NCBI RefSeq assembly: GCF_034048115.1
Contig: NZ_CP139145.1
Span: 868,001 to 932,000 of the forward strand
Origin: Pseudarthrobacter sp. IC2-21
Lineage (GTDB): Bacteria; Actinomycetota; Actinomycetes; Actinomycetales; Micrococcaceae
Direction: 5' to 3'
Length of the DNA stretch: 64,000 nt
Position 1 is the first letter of the stretch. Each line of letters starts with the position of its first letter. The notes under the pieces were generated by a model. That model ran no database searches. It saw only the letters and a program-made list of their open reading frames with translations, and was not told the DNA's origin. Shown here piece after piece: positions 26,630 through 34,274 of the stretch. The position numbers were made by a program, and so were the translations under genes.

Positions 26630-27678
26630 CCGCCACCGCCCTCCCGTCGTCCAGGGTCCCGGACTCCCGTGACGCCCCCGTGCTGCGCTGGGGCATCATG
26701 GGCCCGGGCTGGATCGCCGAACGCTTCACCGAATCCCTCCAGGCGCACACCGGACAGGTGATTGGCGCCGTCGGGTCCCGGTCACTGAACAGGTCCAAGG
26801 CCTTCGCGGACACGTTCAACGTGCCGGCCGCGTACGGGAGCTATGAGGAACTGGCCGCGGCCCCGGACATCGACATCGTCTACGTGTGCACGCCGCACAC
26901 CGGCCACCACGCCGCCGCACTGCTGGCCATCGAGGCGGGCAAGCACGTGCTGGTCGAGAAACCGCTCGGCCTCAACGCGGACCAGGCACGCGATATTGCC
27001 GGCCGGGCCGAGGCCGCCGGCGTGTTCGCCGCGGAGGCCATGTGGACGTTCTTCCTGCCGAAGTTCGATGTGATCCGCCAGATCCTCGACGCCGGCACCC
27101 TGGGGACCATCACCACAGTGGTTGCGGAGTATGGCGAGCACTTCGACCCCGCCCACCGCATCTTCAATCCTGACCTCGCCGGCGGCCCGCTGCTGGACCT
27201 GGGCACGTATCCACTGGCACTGGTGACCGAGGTGCTGGGCAGCCCGCAGCAACTGGCTGCCATGGGTCAGCCGCACCAGTCCGGCGTGAATGCCCAGCTG
27301 TCCGCGATGATGACGTTCGACGGCAGCGCGCAGGCCATGGTGAACACTCACGTGCACAACTTCACGCCCACGGCAGCCATAGTGGTGGGCTCAAAGGCGA
27401 CACTGACCATCGACGGGCCCTTCAACATGCCCGGCGGCTTCGAGGTCCGCTTCCCCGACGGCACCCGCCTTCGCCATGACGAACCCGCGGGCGGCCACTT
27501 CGAAGGCCTGCACTATGAGGCCGCGGCCGTTGCACGGGCCATCGGCGCAGGCAGCCGGGAAGCCAGCCAACGGACACTGGCTGCCTCCATCCGCACCTTG
27601 GAAGTGGCCGATCAGATCCGCAGCCAGCTCGGCCTGGTGTTCCGCGGCGAAGCAACCACGGCCGCGGCCCGGCACTAA
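26626..27678 (+). CDS. Gfo/Idh/MocA oxidoreductase
   Basis: 350 residues. N-terminal extension of about 20 residues, then RWGIMGPGWIAERF (Rossmann), VEKPLGLN, AMWTFFLPKF and GGPLLDLGTYPLAL. The EAMWTFFLP and DLGTYPL patterns place it near the dihydrodiol-dehydrogenase-like branch rather than inositol 2-dehydrogenase. Translationally coupled to the previous dehydrogenase by a 4-bp overlap. Substrate unknown; likely a cyclic polyol or keto-sugar. Confidence 0.85.
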   Translation: MTATALPSSRVPDSRDAPVLRWGIMGPGWIAERFTESLQAHTGQVIGAVGSRSLNRSKAFADTFNVPAAYGSYEELAAAPDIDIVYVCTPHTGHHAAALLAIEAGKHVLVEKPLGLNADQARDIAGRAEAAGVFAAEAMWTFFLPKFDVIRQILDAGTLGTITTVVAEYGEHFDPAHRIFNPDLAGGPLLDLGTYPLALVTEVLGSPQQLAAMGQPHQSGVNAQLSAMMTFDGSAQAMVNTHVHNFTPTAAIVVGSKATLTIDGPFNMPGGFEVRFPDGTRLRHDEPAGGHFEGLHYEAAAVARAIGAGSREASQRTLAASIRTLEVADQIRSQLGLVFRGEATTAAARH

Positions 27679-27732
27679 TTCTCCCAAACCAGCGACACCA
27701 TCCACGCGCCAGCCCCATGAAAGGACCAGCCC

Positions 27733-28827
27733 ATGGCTTATCTCACCCCCACCCCCGCCCCCAACCCGGCCCCGGTACGGATCGGCCTCATCGGCTCGGG
27801 CTGGATGGGCGCGTTCCACGCTGAAAGCATTGCCCGCCGGGTCCCGGATGCGGTGCTCGCCGCCATCGCCGACCCAAACGTTGAATCTGCCCAGGCGCTC
27901 GCCGCCTCGCTCGGCACAACCAAAGTCACGGCCAGTGCCGAGGACATCCTGGCCGATCCCGCGATCGATGCCGTGATCATCGCCAGTCCGGCCCGTTTTC
28001 ATGCCGCCCTGACCAGCAAGGCAGCCGCCGCCGGGAAACACGTGTTCTGCGAAAAGCCTGCGGCGCAGGACCTTGACGAGCTCGACGCCGCCCTTGCCGC
28101 CGTGGAGGCCGCCGGGGTGCACTTCCAAATAGGCTTCAACCGCCGCTACGCCGACGACTTCCAGGCGGCCAAGAAGGACCTTGCCGCAGGGACGGCGGGC
28201 ACGCCGCAGCTCCTGCGCTCGCTCACGCGCGATCCGGGGACCGGCAGCATCCCGAACGCCGCGAGGGTACCGGCCTGGACCATTTTCCTGGAAACCCTCA
28301 TCCACGACTTCGACACCCTGAACTGGTTCAATGAGGGCGCTGAGCCCGTGGAGGTCTACGCCGTGGCCGACGCCCTGGTGGAACCCGCCCTGCGCGACCA
28401 AGGCTTCCTGGACACCGCCGTGGTCACCGTCCGCTACAGCAACGGCGCCATCGCCGTGGCGGAAGCGAACTTCAGCGCCCTCTATGGCTACGACGTCCGG
28501 GGTGAGGTCTTCGGTTCAAAGGGCATGGTCCAGGCCGGCCGGTCCACCGAAACAGCGGCCCGCCGCTACACGGCCGACGGCCTCTCCGCGGACACTCCGC
28601 GGCTCAACGTGGAACTCTTCCGCCAGGCCTATACGGATGAACTCGCCGACTTCACCGCCGCGGTGCGGTCACGGCGCGACGGTACGCCGCCGCCGTCGGC
28701 CGATTTCACGCTGACCCCGGGACCGGCAGACGCGCGCCGTGCCCTCGCCATGGCACTGGCCTGCATCGATTCCGTGAAGCAGGGCGCTCCCGCGGCTGTT
28801 CCTTCGGCGGCGAAGGTGAGGCCATGA
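27733..28827 (+). CDS. Gfo/Idh/MocA oxidoreductase
   Basis: 364 residues. IGLIGSGWMGAFHAESIA, CEKPAAQD, GFNRRYADDF and ETLIHDFDTLNWF give the NAD-binding and catalytic positions. ATG 27733 follows AAAGGACC after a 54-bp gap. It ends in a 4-bp overlap with the TIM-barrel gene, so the two are made together; together with the isomerase it could carry out an oxidation-isomerisation step. Substrate unknown. Confidence 0.85.
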   Translation: MAYLTPTPAPNPAPVRIGLIGSGWMGAFHAESIARRVPDAVLAAIADPNVESAQALAASLGTTKVTASAEDILADPAIDAVIIASPARFHAALTSKAAAAGKHVFCEKPAAQDLDELDAALAAVEAAGVHFQIGFNRRYADDFQAAKKDLAAGTAGTPQLLRSLTRDPGTGSIPNAARVPAWTIFLETLIHDFDTLNWFNEGAEPVEVYAVADALVEPALRDQGFLDTAVVTVRYSNGAIAVAEANFSALYGYDVRGEVFGSKGMVQAGRSTETAARRYTADGLSADTPRLNVELFRQAYTDELADFTAAVRSRRDGTPPPSADFTLTPGPADARRALAMALACIDSVKQGAPAAVPSAAKVRP

Positions 28828-29627
28828 TGCGGCTGGCTGTCTGCGCGGAGATGGTGTTCACGGACCTGCCTTTCACCGAGCGCGTGCGGCGGATCCACGA
28901 TGCCGGGTTCGACGTTGAACTGTGGGACTCCCGCACCAAGGACGTGAAGGCGCTGGCGGCAAGCGGCGCGGTCTTTTCCTCCATGACGGGATACACCGCG
29001 GGCAGCCTGGTGGATCCGGACACTGCCGACGACGTCGTCCGTACGGCTGAGTCACTGATCCCCACGGCCCTGGAGCTCGGTGTCAGCCGCTTGGTGGTGC
29101 ACTCCGCGGAACTGGTGGACGGGAAGGCCGCACATCCCGTCTTCAGGTCCACCGGCCGCATGTGGATCACGGGGGCCAGGACCCTGGAGCGCCTGGGAGC
29201 GCTGGGAGCGAAGCACCGGGTGACTTTTTGTCTGGAGAACCTCAACACGGTCCTGGACCACCCCGGCATCCCGCTGGCCCGTGCCAAGGACACGCTGGCC
29301 CTGGTGGAAGCGACCGGGCACCCCAACGTGAAGCTCATGCTGGACCTCTACCACGCGCAGCTGGGCGAGGGGAACCTGATTGAACTGGTGCGGACCGCCC
29401 TGCCGCACATCGGCGAGATCCAGGTGGCGGATGTCCCTGGCCGCTGTGAGCCCGGCACCGGCGAAGTCAACTACCAGGCTGTCGCCCGGGCGCTCGCCGA
29501 CGCCGGCTACGACGGCACCGTCGGACTGGAAGCATGGGCCAGCGGCGACAGTGAGGCCGCCCTGGCAGCGTTCCGGGCAGCCTTCACCGACCGGCCGGCA
29601 CCCGTCCGGCCGGTCACGATCCCTTAG
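28824..29627 (+). CDS. Hydroxypyruvate isomerase-like TIM barrel
   Basis: 267 residues, starting MMRLAVCAEMVFTDLPFTERV. Hyi-like features: FCLENLNT, KLMLDLYHAQLGEG, EIQVADVPGRCEPGTGEVNY and VGLEAW, which hold the usual Glu, Asp/His, and Glu metal and acid ligands. The family includes hydroxypyruvate isomerase and keto-inositol isomerase (IolI), and the latter would suit the locus; sequence alone does not decide. The start overlaps the upstream stop. Confidence 0.82.
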   Translation: MMRLAVCAEMVFTDLPFTERVRRIHDAGFDVELWDSRTKDVKALAASGAVFSSMTGYTAGSLVDPDTADDVVRTAESLIPTALELGVSRLVVHSAELVDGKAAHPVFRSTGRMWITGARTLERLGALGAKHRVTFCLENLNTVLDHPGIPLARAKDTLALVEATGHPNVKLMLDLYHAQLGEGNLIELVRTALPHIGEIQVADVPGRCEPGTGEVNYQAVARALADAGYDGTVGLEAWASGDSEAALAAFRAAFTDRPAPVRPVTIP

Positions 29628-29651
29628 CACTTCAACCTACGAAGGAACACT

Positions 29652-30686
29652 ATGAAGGATGTCATTCTCGGCCTGGTGGGGGTGGGACGCATCGGCGTGA
29701 TGCACGCCAACAACATTGCCTCGCTCAACGGGGTGCTGAACCCGCAGGGGATCAGCGCCCGGCTCAGGCTCACGGATGTTGCGGAAGATCACGCACGCAA
29801 CATCGCCGGAGGCCTCGGCGCGGAGTTCCTGCCCTCCGTGGCGGACCTGATCGCCTCGGGCGTGGACGGCCTGGTGATTGCCACCGGAACCGCGACCCAC
29901 CCCGAACTCATCAGGGCCGGAGTGGATGCCGGCATTCCGGTGTTCTGCGAGAAGCCGGTAGCCATGAACGTAGCCGACGCGTTGCCGGTGCTGGACTATA
30001 TCGGGAACAACAATGGCGTGGTGCAGATCGGCCACCAGCGCCGCTTCGACGCCGGCTACCTCGAAGCCAAACGCGCCTACCAGGCCGGCGAGCTGGGCTG
30101 GATCCACTCGCTGCGCGCCGTCACCTGCGACATGACGCCCCCGCCGGTGGAATTCCTGGCCACGTCCGGCGGATTGTTCCGGGACTGCTCGGTCCACGAC
30201 TTCGACATCCTGCGCTGGCTGACCGGCCGCGACATTGTGGAAGTCTATGCGAAGGGCTCCAACAACGGTGATCCGGCCATCGGCGACGTGGGCGACGTGG
30301 ATACGGCCTTGGCCGTGATCACGTTCGACGACGGCACCGTGGGAACGGTCTCCGCCAGCCGCTACAACGGGGCCGGCCACGATGTCCGTCTGGAGATCCA
30401 GGGATCCAACCGGACAGTCATGGTGGGCCTGGATTCGAAGTCGGCGCTGGCCTCGGCCGAAGCCGGGATCACCTTTCCCGACGGCGAACCGCACCAGACC
30501 TTCGCGGAGCGCTTCGACCAGGCGTACCGGTCCGAGATGGCTGCGTTTGTGGAGCTGATCCTGGGCGAGCGGGAAAACCCGTGCACGCCCCAGGACGCGG
30601 TGGCCGCATCCCGCGTGGCCGATGCTGCCCAGGAATCCCTGGTGACGGGCGCGCCCGTCAAAGTGGCGCTGCCAATGGCCACCTGA
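29652..30686 (+). CDS. Gfo/Idh/MocA oxidoreductase, inositol dehydrogenase-like
   Basis: 344 residues. GLVGVGRIGVMHANNIA, CEKPVAMN, GHQRRFDAGY and DCSVHDFDILRWL are strong inositol-dehydrogenase-type motifs. ATG 29652 follows GAAGGAAC. Last gene of the importer operon; a bidirectional terminator follows. With the genes at 15244 and 25631 it is the third that resembles inositol 2-dehydrogenase itself. Confidence 0.87.
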   Translation: MKDVILGLVGVGRIGVMHANNIASLNGVLNPQGISARLRLTDVAEDHARNIAGGLGAEFLPSVADLIASGVDGLVIATGTATHPELIRAGVDAGIPVFCEKPVAMNVADALPVLDYIGNNNGVVQIGHQRRFDAGYLEAKRAYQAGELGWIHSLRAVTCDMTPPPVEFLATSGGLFRDCSVHDFDILRWLTGRDIVEVYAKGSNNGDPAIGDVGDVDTALAVITFDDGTVGTVSASRYNGAGHDVRLEIQGSNRTVMVGLDSKSALASAEAGITFPDGEPHQTFAERFDQAYRSEMAAFVELILGERENPCTPQDAVAASRVADAAQESLVTGAPVKVALPMAT

Positions 30687-30702
30687 TTGCCGCCAGTTAC
30701 GC

Positions 30703-30740
30703 ACAATGCCCCGCCGGAACCTGTTCCGGCGGGGCATTGT
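30703..30740. terminator. Bidirectional terminator between the importer operon and iolB
   Basis: An 18-bp stem (left arm contains AATGCCCCGCCGGAAC, right arm its complement) with a 2-nt loop, followed by TGTTTT. It lies between the converging dehydrogenase gene and iolB. Confidence 0.9.
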
Positions 30741-30749
30741 TTTCCGCTG

Positions 30750-31643
30750 CTATGCCGTAAACGGCAACCGGGGATCGATGTCCTGCCCGTCCCAGCTTTG
30801 CCGCACCCAGCCGTGGTGGGGGTCGTCGCTGATGAGCCATTCCCGCACCGGGCCGGGACCGGCCATGACGTTGAGGTAGTACAGGTCGTAGCCGGGTGCC
30901 GCCATGGCAGGGCCGTGCCAGCCGTAGGGGACCAGCACCACGTCGCCGGTGCGGACCTCGGCGGCCACGTCGATGGGGCGCTCATCCGAGGCGTAAACGC
31001 GTTGGTAGCCGATGGCGTCGGCGTCGGCAGGTGCCCCGGAGCCTGCGGACACCCGGGTCTCGAAGTAGTAGATCTCCTCGAGGTTTGTTTCGCCGTCCTT
31101 CTCCTCATCATGCTTGTGCGGGGGATAGGAGGACCAGTTGCCGGCCGGAGTGAGGACTTCGCAGACAATAAACCGGTCCGCCTCCAGGGCCGCCGGGGTG
31201 CCGAAGTTGTGGACCTGGCGGGAGCAGTTTCCGGCGCCGCGCAGTTCCACGGGTGTCTCCGCGGCGGTGACCAGGCGCGTGGGGTACGCGGCCTTCGCCG
31301 GGGCGGTCGCGACGGCCACGCGGCCGCCGTCGGCTGAGCTGATGGTAACGGCTTTGCCGGTACCGGAGTACAGCACGTCGCTGGGCCCGTGGAACACCGA
31401 GGTTCGCCCCGCAAGGGGGTAGTCCACGCCGTCCACCGTCGCGGTGAAGGCGCCGTTGAGCGGAATCACGATGCGTTCCTCGCCGGCCGCCGGCAGGCTG
31501 ACGGCGGCGCCCGCGGCGAGGGTGGCCACCTTCAGTCCCGTATGGGCCCAGCCTTCCACGGCTGTGGCGGAATCTGAGGTGCCGAGGGAGATGTCCCAGT
31601 TGCCGTCAGTGGCGGAGCCCAGGGGGTAGACCCAGTTGGTCAT
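30750..31643 (-). CDS. iolB: 5-deoxy-glucuronate isomerase
   Basis: 297 residues, the IolB bicupin length. Motifs: HTGLKVATLAAG, GEERIVIPLNG, VFHGPSDVLY, and the metal-binding PPHKHDE with EEIYYFE and VPYGWHGPAMA. It converts 5-deoxy-glucuronate, the IolD product, to 5-keto-2-deoxygluconate for IolC. It is missing from the main operon and lies 16 bp downstream of the GntR regulator gene, so regulator and isomerase are co-expressed. Confidence 0.95.
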   Translation of the reverse strand: MTNWVYPLGSATDGNWDISLGTSDSATAVEGWAHTGLKVATLAAGAAVSLPAAGEERIVIPLNGAFTATVDGVDYPLAGRTSVFHGPSDVLYSGTGKAVTISSADGGRVAVATAPAKAAYPTRLVTAAETPVELRGAGNCSRQVHNFGTPAALEADRFIVCEVLTPAGNWSSYPPHKHDEEKDGETNLEEIYYFETRVSAGSGAPADADAIGYQRVYASDERPIDVAAEVRTGDVVLVPYGWHGPAMAAPGYDLYYLNVMAGPGPVREWLISDDPHHGWVRQSWDGQDIDPRLPFTA

Positions 31644-31659
31644 GGCAAAAGTCCTTGCG

Positions 31660-32400
31660 TTAGCGCTGTACGAGTGTCATTTCAAAGCTGTAGGAATCGG
31701 CGCGGTAGACGTGGTGGCCGGTCTCCACGCGCCGCCCCGTATCGTCCACAGCGGTGCGTTCCATGGTCACCAGGGCCGCGTTCACTTCCGTCTCAAGCAG
31801 CGGTGCCTGATAGTCGTTGGCGATCATGGCGCCGATCCGCTGGGTGGCCAGGCGGAAGTTGACGCCGCCCCGGCGCAGGATGGAGTAGAGCCCTTCCGCG
31901 GCGAGCATGGCCTCATCCATGGTGGCGATGTCATCGCGGACCCAGTTCTCCATCAGAGCCAGCGGCTTGCCGCCCACCTTGCGCAGCCGGGTGAAGTGGT
32001 AGACCTTCGAGCCGGCGGGCAGTTGCAGGGTGGCCAGGGTGGCGGCGTCGGCTTCCATGTGGGAGAAGCTCAGCACCTCGGTGGTGGGTTTTTTGCCGTT
32101 GTTCGTGAGGTCGTCAAACAGGCTGGACAGTTCCAGCGGGCGGCGGACCTGGCTGGACACCACCTGCGTTCCCACGCCCCGCTTGCGGACCAGCAGGCCG
32201 GAGCGGACCAATTCGTCCATGGCCTTGCGCATGGTGGGCCGGGACAGGTTGAGCTGTGCCGCGAGGTCGATTTCGTTGTCGAGCCGGCTGCCCGGTTCCA
32301 GGACTCCGCTGTGGATGGCCGCCTCTATCCCCTGAACCACCTGGTGATACAAGGGGATGGGGGAGGAGCGGTCGATGGTGAGACCAAGTTGATTCGCCAC
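31660..32400 (-). CDS. iolR: GntR/HutC-family regulator, probable IolR
   Basis: 246 residues. N-terminal winged helix (PIPLYHQVVQGIEAAIHSG, LAAQLNLSRPTMRKAMDELV, GLLVRKRGVGT), C-terminal UTRA effector domain (FSHMEADAATLATLQL, YHFTRLRKVGGKPLALMENWV, HHVYRADSYSFEM). It is the only GntR gene in the locus. The TGTCAGGACA-type operators across the locus match the consensus I recall for C. glutamicum IolR, also a GntR protein, so it is the natural candidate to bind them; this pairing is inference. GTG 32400 follows GGGGAA. An operator variant lies 78 bp upstream, suggesting autoregulation. Confidence 0.85.
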   Translation of the reverse strand: MANQLGLTIDRSSPIPLYHQVVQGIEAAIHSGVLEPGSRLDNEIDLAAQLNLSRPTMRKAMDELVRSGLLVRKRGVGTQVVSSQVRRPLELSSLFDDLTNNGKKPTTEVLSFSHMEADAATLATLQLPAGSKVYHFTRLRKVGGKPLALMENWVRDDIATMDEAMLAAEGLYSILRRGGVNFRLATQRIGAMIANDYQAPLLETEVNAALVTMERTAVDDTGRRVETGHHVYRADSYSFEMTLVQR

Positions 32401-32477
32401 TGAATGTTCCCCGTGTTCCAGGGCCCAACTGGGCGCCGCCCACCGGGACGTGCCGAGTATGTCACCCTTTGTTCTTT

Positions 32478-32487
32478 TGATAGGACA
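32478..32487. promoter_or_regulatory. IolR-type operator variant upstream of iolR
   Basis: TGATAGGACA; its reverse, TGTCCTATCA, differs at one position from the recalled KGWCHTRACA consensus. It lies within TTGATAGGACATGA, the same extended sequence as in the iolC and 21.2-kb promoters. Confidence 0.5.
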
Positions 32488-32574
32488 TGAGCCCTTTTCT
32501 TGATGTTATCAGGCGTCCAGCGAAGGTCAAGGGCGGATAATCGGCTAACCGCCTACAAAATCGGCCGTGAGTAT

Positions 32575-32584
32575 TGTCCTGACG
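32575..32584. promoter_or_regulatory. Second possible IolR-type site between iolR and the SRPBCC gene
   Basis: TGTCCTGACG matches TGTCCTGACA in nine of ten bases. It is 175 bp upstream of iolR, and no plus-strand gene starts here, so it could be an auxiliary site or chance. Confidence 0.3.
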
Positions 32585-32630
32585 TCAGACCAGGATCCGG
32601 GCACTCTCCTGGAGCGCCTCTTCGTGCGCG

Positions 32631-32676
32631 CGACGGCGGACGGTCGCCTTCCACCGAAGGGAACCGTCCGCCGTCG
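32631..32676 (-). terminator. Hairpin terminator of the ArsR-SRPBCC operon
   Basis: CGACGGCGGACGGT (32631-32644) and ACCGTCCGCCGTCG (32663-32676), a perfect 14-bp stem with an 18-nt loop, 14 bp beyond the SRPBCC stop on the minus strand. Confidence 0.7.
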
Positions 32677-32689
32677 TGCTTTCGTGGTC

Positions 32690-33172
32690 CTAGACTTTCG
32701 CGCCGCTGAGCAGCTCGTCAAGCCGCTCGTAGCCTTCTGTCAGGCCGCCTTCCATGCCGGACTGGGCCATGCCGTCGCGGGCTTCCACGCTGGGGTAAAC
32801 CGAGTGGCCGCGCAAGCGCGTGCGCCCGTTGCCGAGGTCTTCAAAAGTCATGAATTCGAGGCTGACCACGTCCGGGTAGCCACCGAACTCGAAGGTCTGG
32901 ATGGCGAACTCATTTTCCCGGACCGTGTGGAAGACGCCGCTGAACTCGTAGGCCACGCCATCGGGCCCGGTGTGCAGGTAGCTGTAGGTGCCGCCGGTCC
33001 GGAAGTCGTAGTGGTCAATCTCCATCTTCAGGCCGCGCGGACCGAGCCATTGGGTAATCAGGGCGGGGTCCTTGTGGGCGCGGAAGACGTCCGCCACGGG
33101 GAACTCGAACTCGCGGTCGTAGTCGATGAAGGGGAGTCCCTCAGGAACGCTGAGGTTCAGTGGATTGCTCAT
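32690..33172 (-). CDS. SRPBCC (AHSA1/START-like) domain protein
   Basis: 160 residues. FEFPVADVFRAHKDPALITQWLGP and the following beta-strands with FTDGVFHTV-like SGVFHTVRENEFAIQTFEF, TRLRGHSVYPSVEARDGM and GGLTEGYERLDELL are the activator-of-Hsp90-homologue fold, a small-molecule-binding helix-grip. The start codon overlaps the stop of the ArsR gene (ATGA) and has AAGGAA upstream, so both are one operon, a common ArsR-SRPBCC pairing. Ligand unknown. Confidence 0.88.
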   Translation of the reverse strand: MSNPLNLSVPEGLPFIDYDREFEFPVADVFRAHKDPALITQWLGPRGLKMEIDHYDFRTGGTYSYLHTGPDGVAYEFSGVFHTVRENEFAIQTFEFGGYPDVVSLEFMTFEDLGNGRTRLRGHSVYPSVEARDGMAQSGMEGGLTEGYERLDELLSGAKV

Positions 33173-33528
33173 GATGATTCCTTGGGGTGTGCGCCGCCGG
33201 TTGCGGCGACGGATCGGAGCACGGCGTCGAGGCCGCGGAACTGCTCTTCGCGGACCAGCCGGTACTGGTCGATCCACGCTGTGAGTGCCTCCAGCCGTGC
33301 GGGATTCAGATGGACGGGCCGGCGCTGGGCGTCACGCGTGCGGGTGACGAGCCCGGCCTGCTCGAGGACCTGGATGTGCTTCGAGACCGCCTGTTTGCTG
33401 ATCGCGAAGGGTTCCGCCAGTTCGTTGACTGTGGCCTGCCCCCGGCTCAGCCGGGCAACGATCTGCCGCCGCACGGGATCGGCCAGGGCCATAAAGGCCG
33501 AGTCCAGGGTGCCGTCGTCGGAGTCCAT
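33169..33528 (-). CDS. ArsR-family winged-helix repressor
   Basis: 119 residues. FMALADPVRRQIVARLSRG, VNELAEPFAISKQAVSKHIQVLEQAGLV and RDAQRRPVHLNP form the ArsR winged helix. It lacks the CxC metal motif, so it is probably not a metal sensor. It is coupled to an SRPBCC protein whose ligand it may monitor indirectly. Two TTGATCAAC boxes 34-59 bp upstream are likely its own operators. Confidence 0.92.
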   Translation of the reverse strand: MDSDDGTLDSAFMALADPVRRQIVARLSRGQATVNELAEPFAISKQAVSKHIQVLEQAGLVTRTRDAQRRPVHLNPARLEALTAWIDQYRLVREEQFRGLDAVLRSVAATGGAHPKESS

Positions 33529-33561
33529 TGTGCTGCGGGCCTTTCATTTCCATCTCAACCC

Positions 33562-33587
33562 ATTGATCAACCTGGTTGTTGATCAAC
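33562..33587. promoter_or_regulatory. ArsR operator pair
   Basis: ATTGATCAAC (33562-33571) and the perfect palindrome GTTGATCAAC (33578-33587), 16 bp apart, just upstream of the ArsR start at 33528. AT-rich against the GC-rich background; probable autoregulatory operators. Confidence 0.65.
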
Positions 33588-33794
33588 TAATTGATTGATT
33601 ACAAATTTACGCCCGCGCCAGGCTACGGTCAAGGGGTCTGCGCGGGGGTGGGACGATCAGGGCTGCGAGTTCCGGAATGTCATGCGCCGCTGCCGGCGCA
33701 CGCTCCGGCTCAGGCGCGGACGCCGCCGTCGGACGCGGTTGGAACGCAGCATGGGGAACAGCTACCCCAGCCATAGAGGCCCTAGGCTGGGGGC

Positions 33795-34265
33795 ATGAAC
33801 AACCGCTACCTGGTGTCCCGTGAGAGATTCATCCCCGCAGCACCGGAACAGATCTTTGAGGTACTGGCCACGCCGGCGCTGCACAGCGTGATCGATGGCT
33901 CCGGCACCGTCAAGGGCGCCCAGCCGCGCGGTCCGGAGCGGCTGGTCCTCGGTGCGCGGTTCGGCATGGAGATGAACATGAAAGTGGACTACAAAATCCT
34001 CAACACGGTCTGCGAATTCGAGGAAGGCCGGCGTATTGCCTGGCGCCACTTCTACGGCCATATCTGGCGCTACCTCCTTGAGCCGGCCACGGATGCCGCC
34101 GGTACGGCCGGGACGCGCGTCACCGAACAGTGGGACGCCAGGGCGGTCCGGGGCAAGTTCTTCCTGCGGCTGGCCGGCTACCTGCGCCGCCACCCTGCCA
34201 GCATCGAGGAGACCCTGCTCAGGCTGGAGCAACACGTCACGGGCACTGCCGGACTCTCCCGCTAG
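33795..34265 (+). CDS. SRPBCC-fold protein (polyketide-cyclase-like)
   Basis: 156 residues. Starts MNNRYLVSRERFIPAAPEQIFEVLA, the typical START/SRPBCC opening, and ends with an amphipathic helix (HPASIEETLLRLEQHV). TRVTEQWDAR is the late beta-strand. It probably binds a hydrophobic small molecule; nothing more can be read. TAGGCT at 33783-33788 ends 7 nt before ATG 33795, suggesting a leaderless mRNA. The LOG-family gene follows after 9 bp but has its own -10-like box. Confidence 0.82.
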   Translation: MNNRYLVSRERFIPAAPEQIFEVLATPALHSVIDGSGTVKGAQPRGPERLVLGARFGMEMNMKVDYKILNTVCEFEEGRRIAWRHFYGHIWRYLLEPATDAAGTAGTRVTEQWDARAVRGKFFLRLAGYLRRHPASIEETLLRLEQHVTGTAGLSR

Positions 34266-34274
34266 GTTTACGGA

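Noticed and set aside
32567..33598. 343-codon plus-strand frame opposite ArsR-SRPBCC, starting next to an IolR-type site
   Set aside because: The opposite strand has recognised ArsR and SRPBCC proteins with ATGA coupling. The nearby operator-like site alone does not make this frame a gene.
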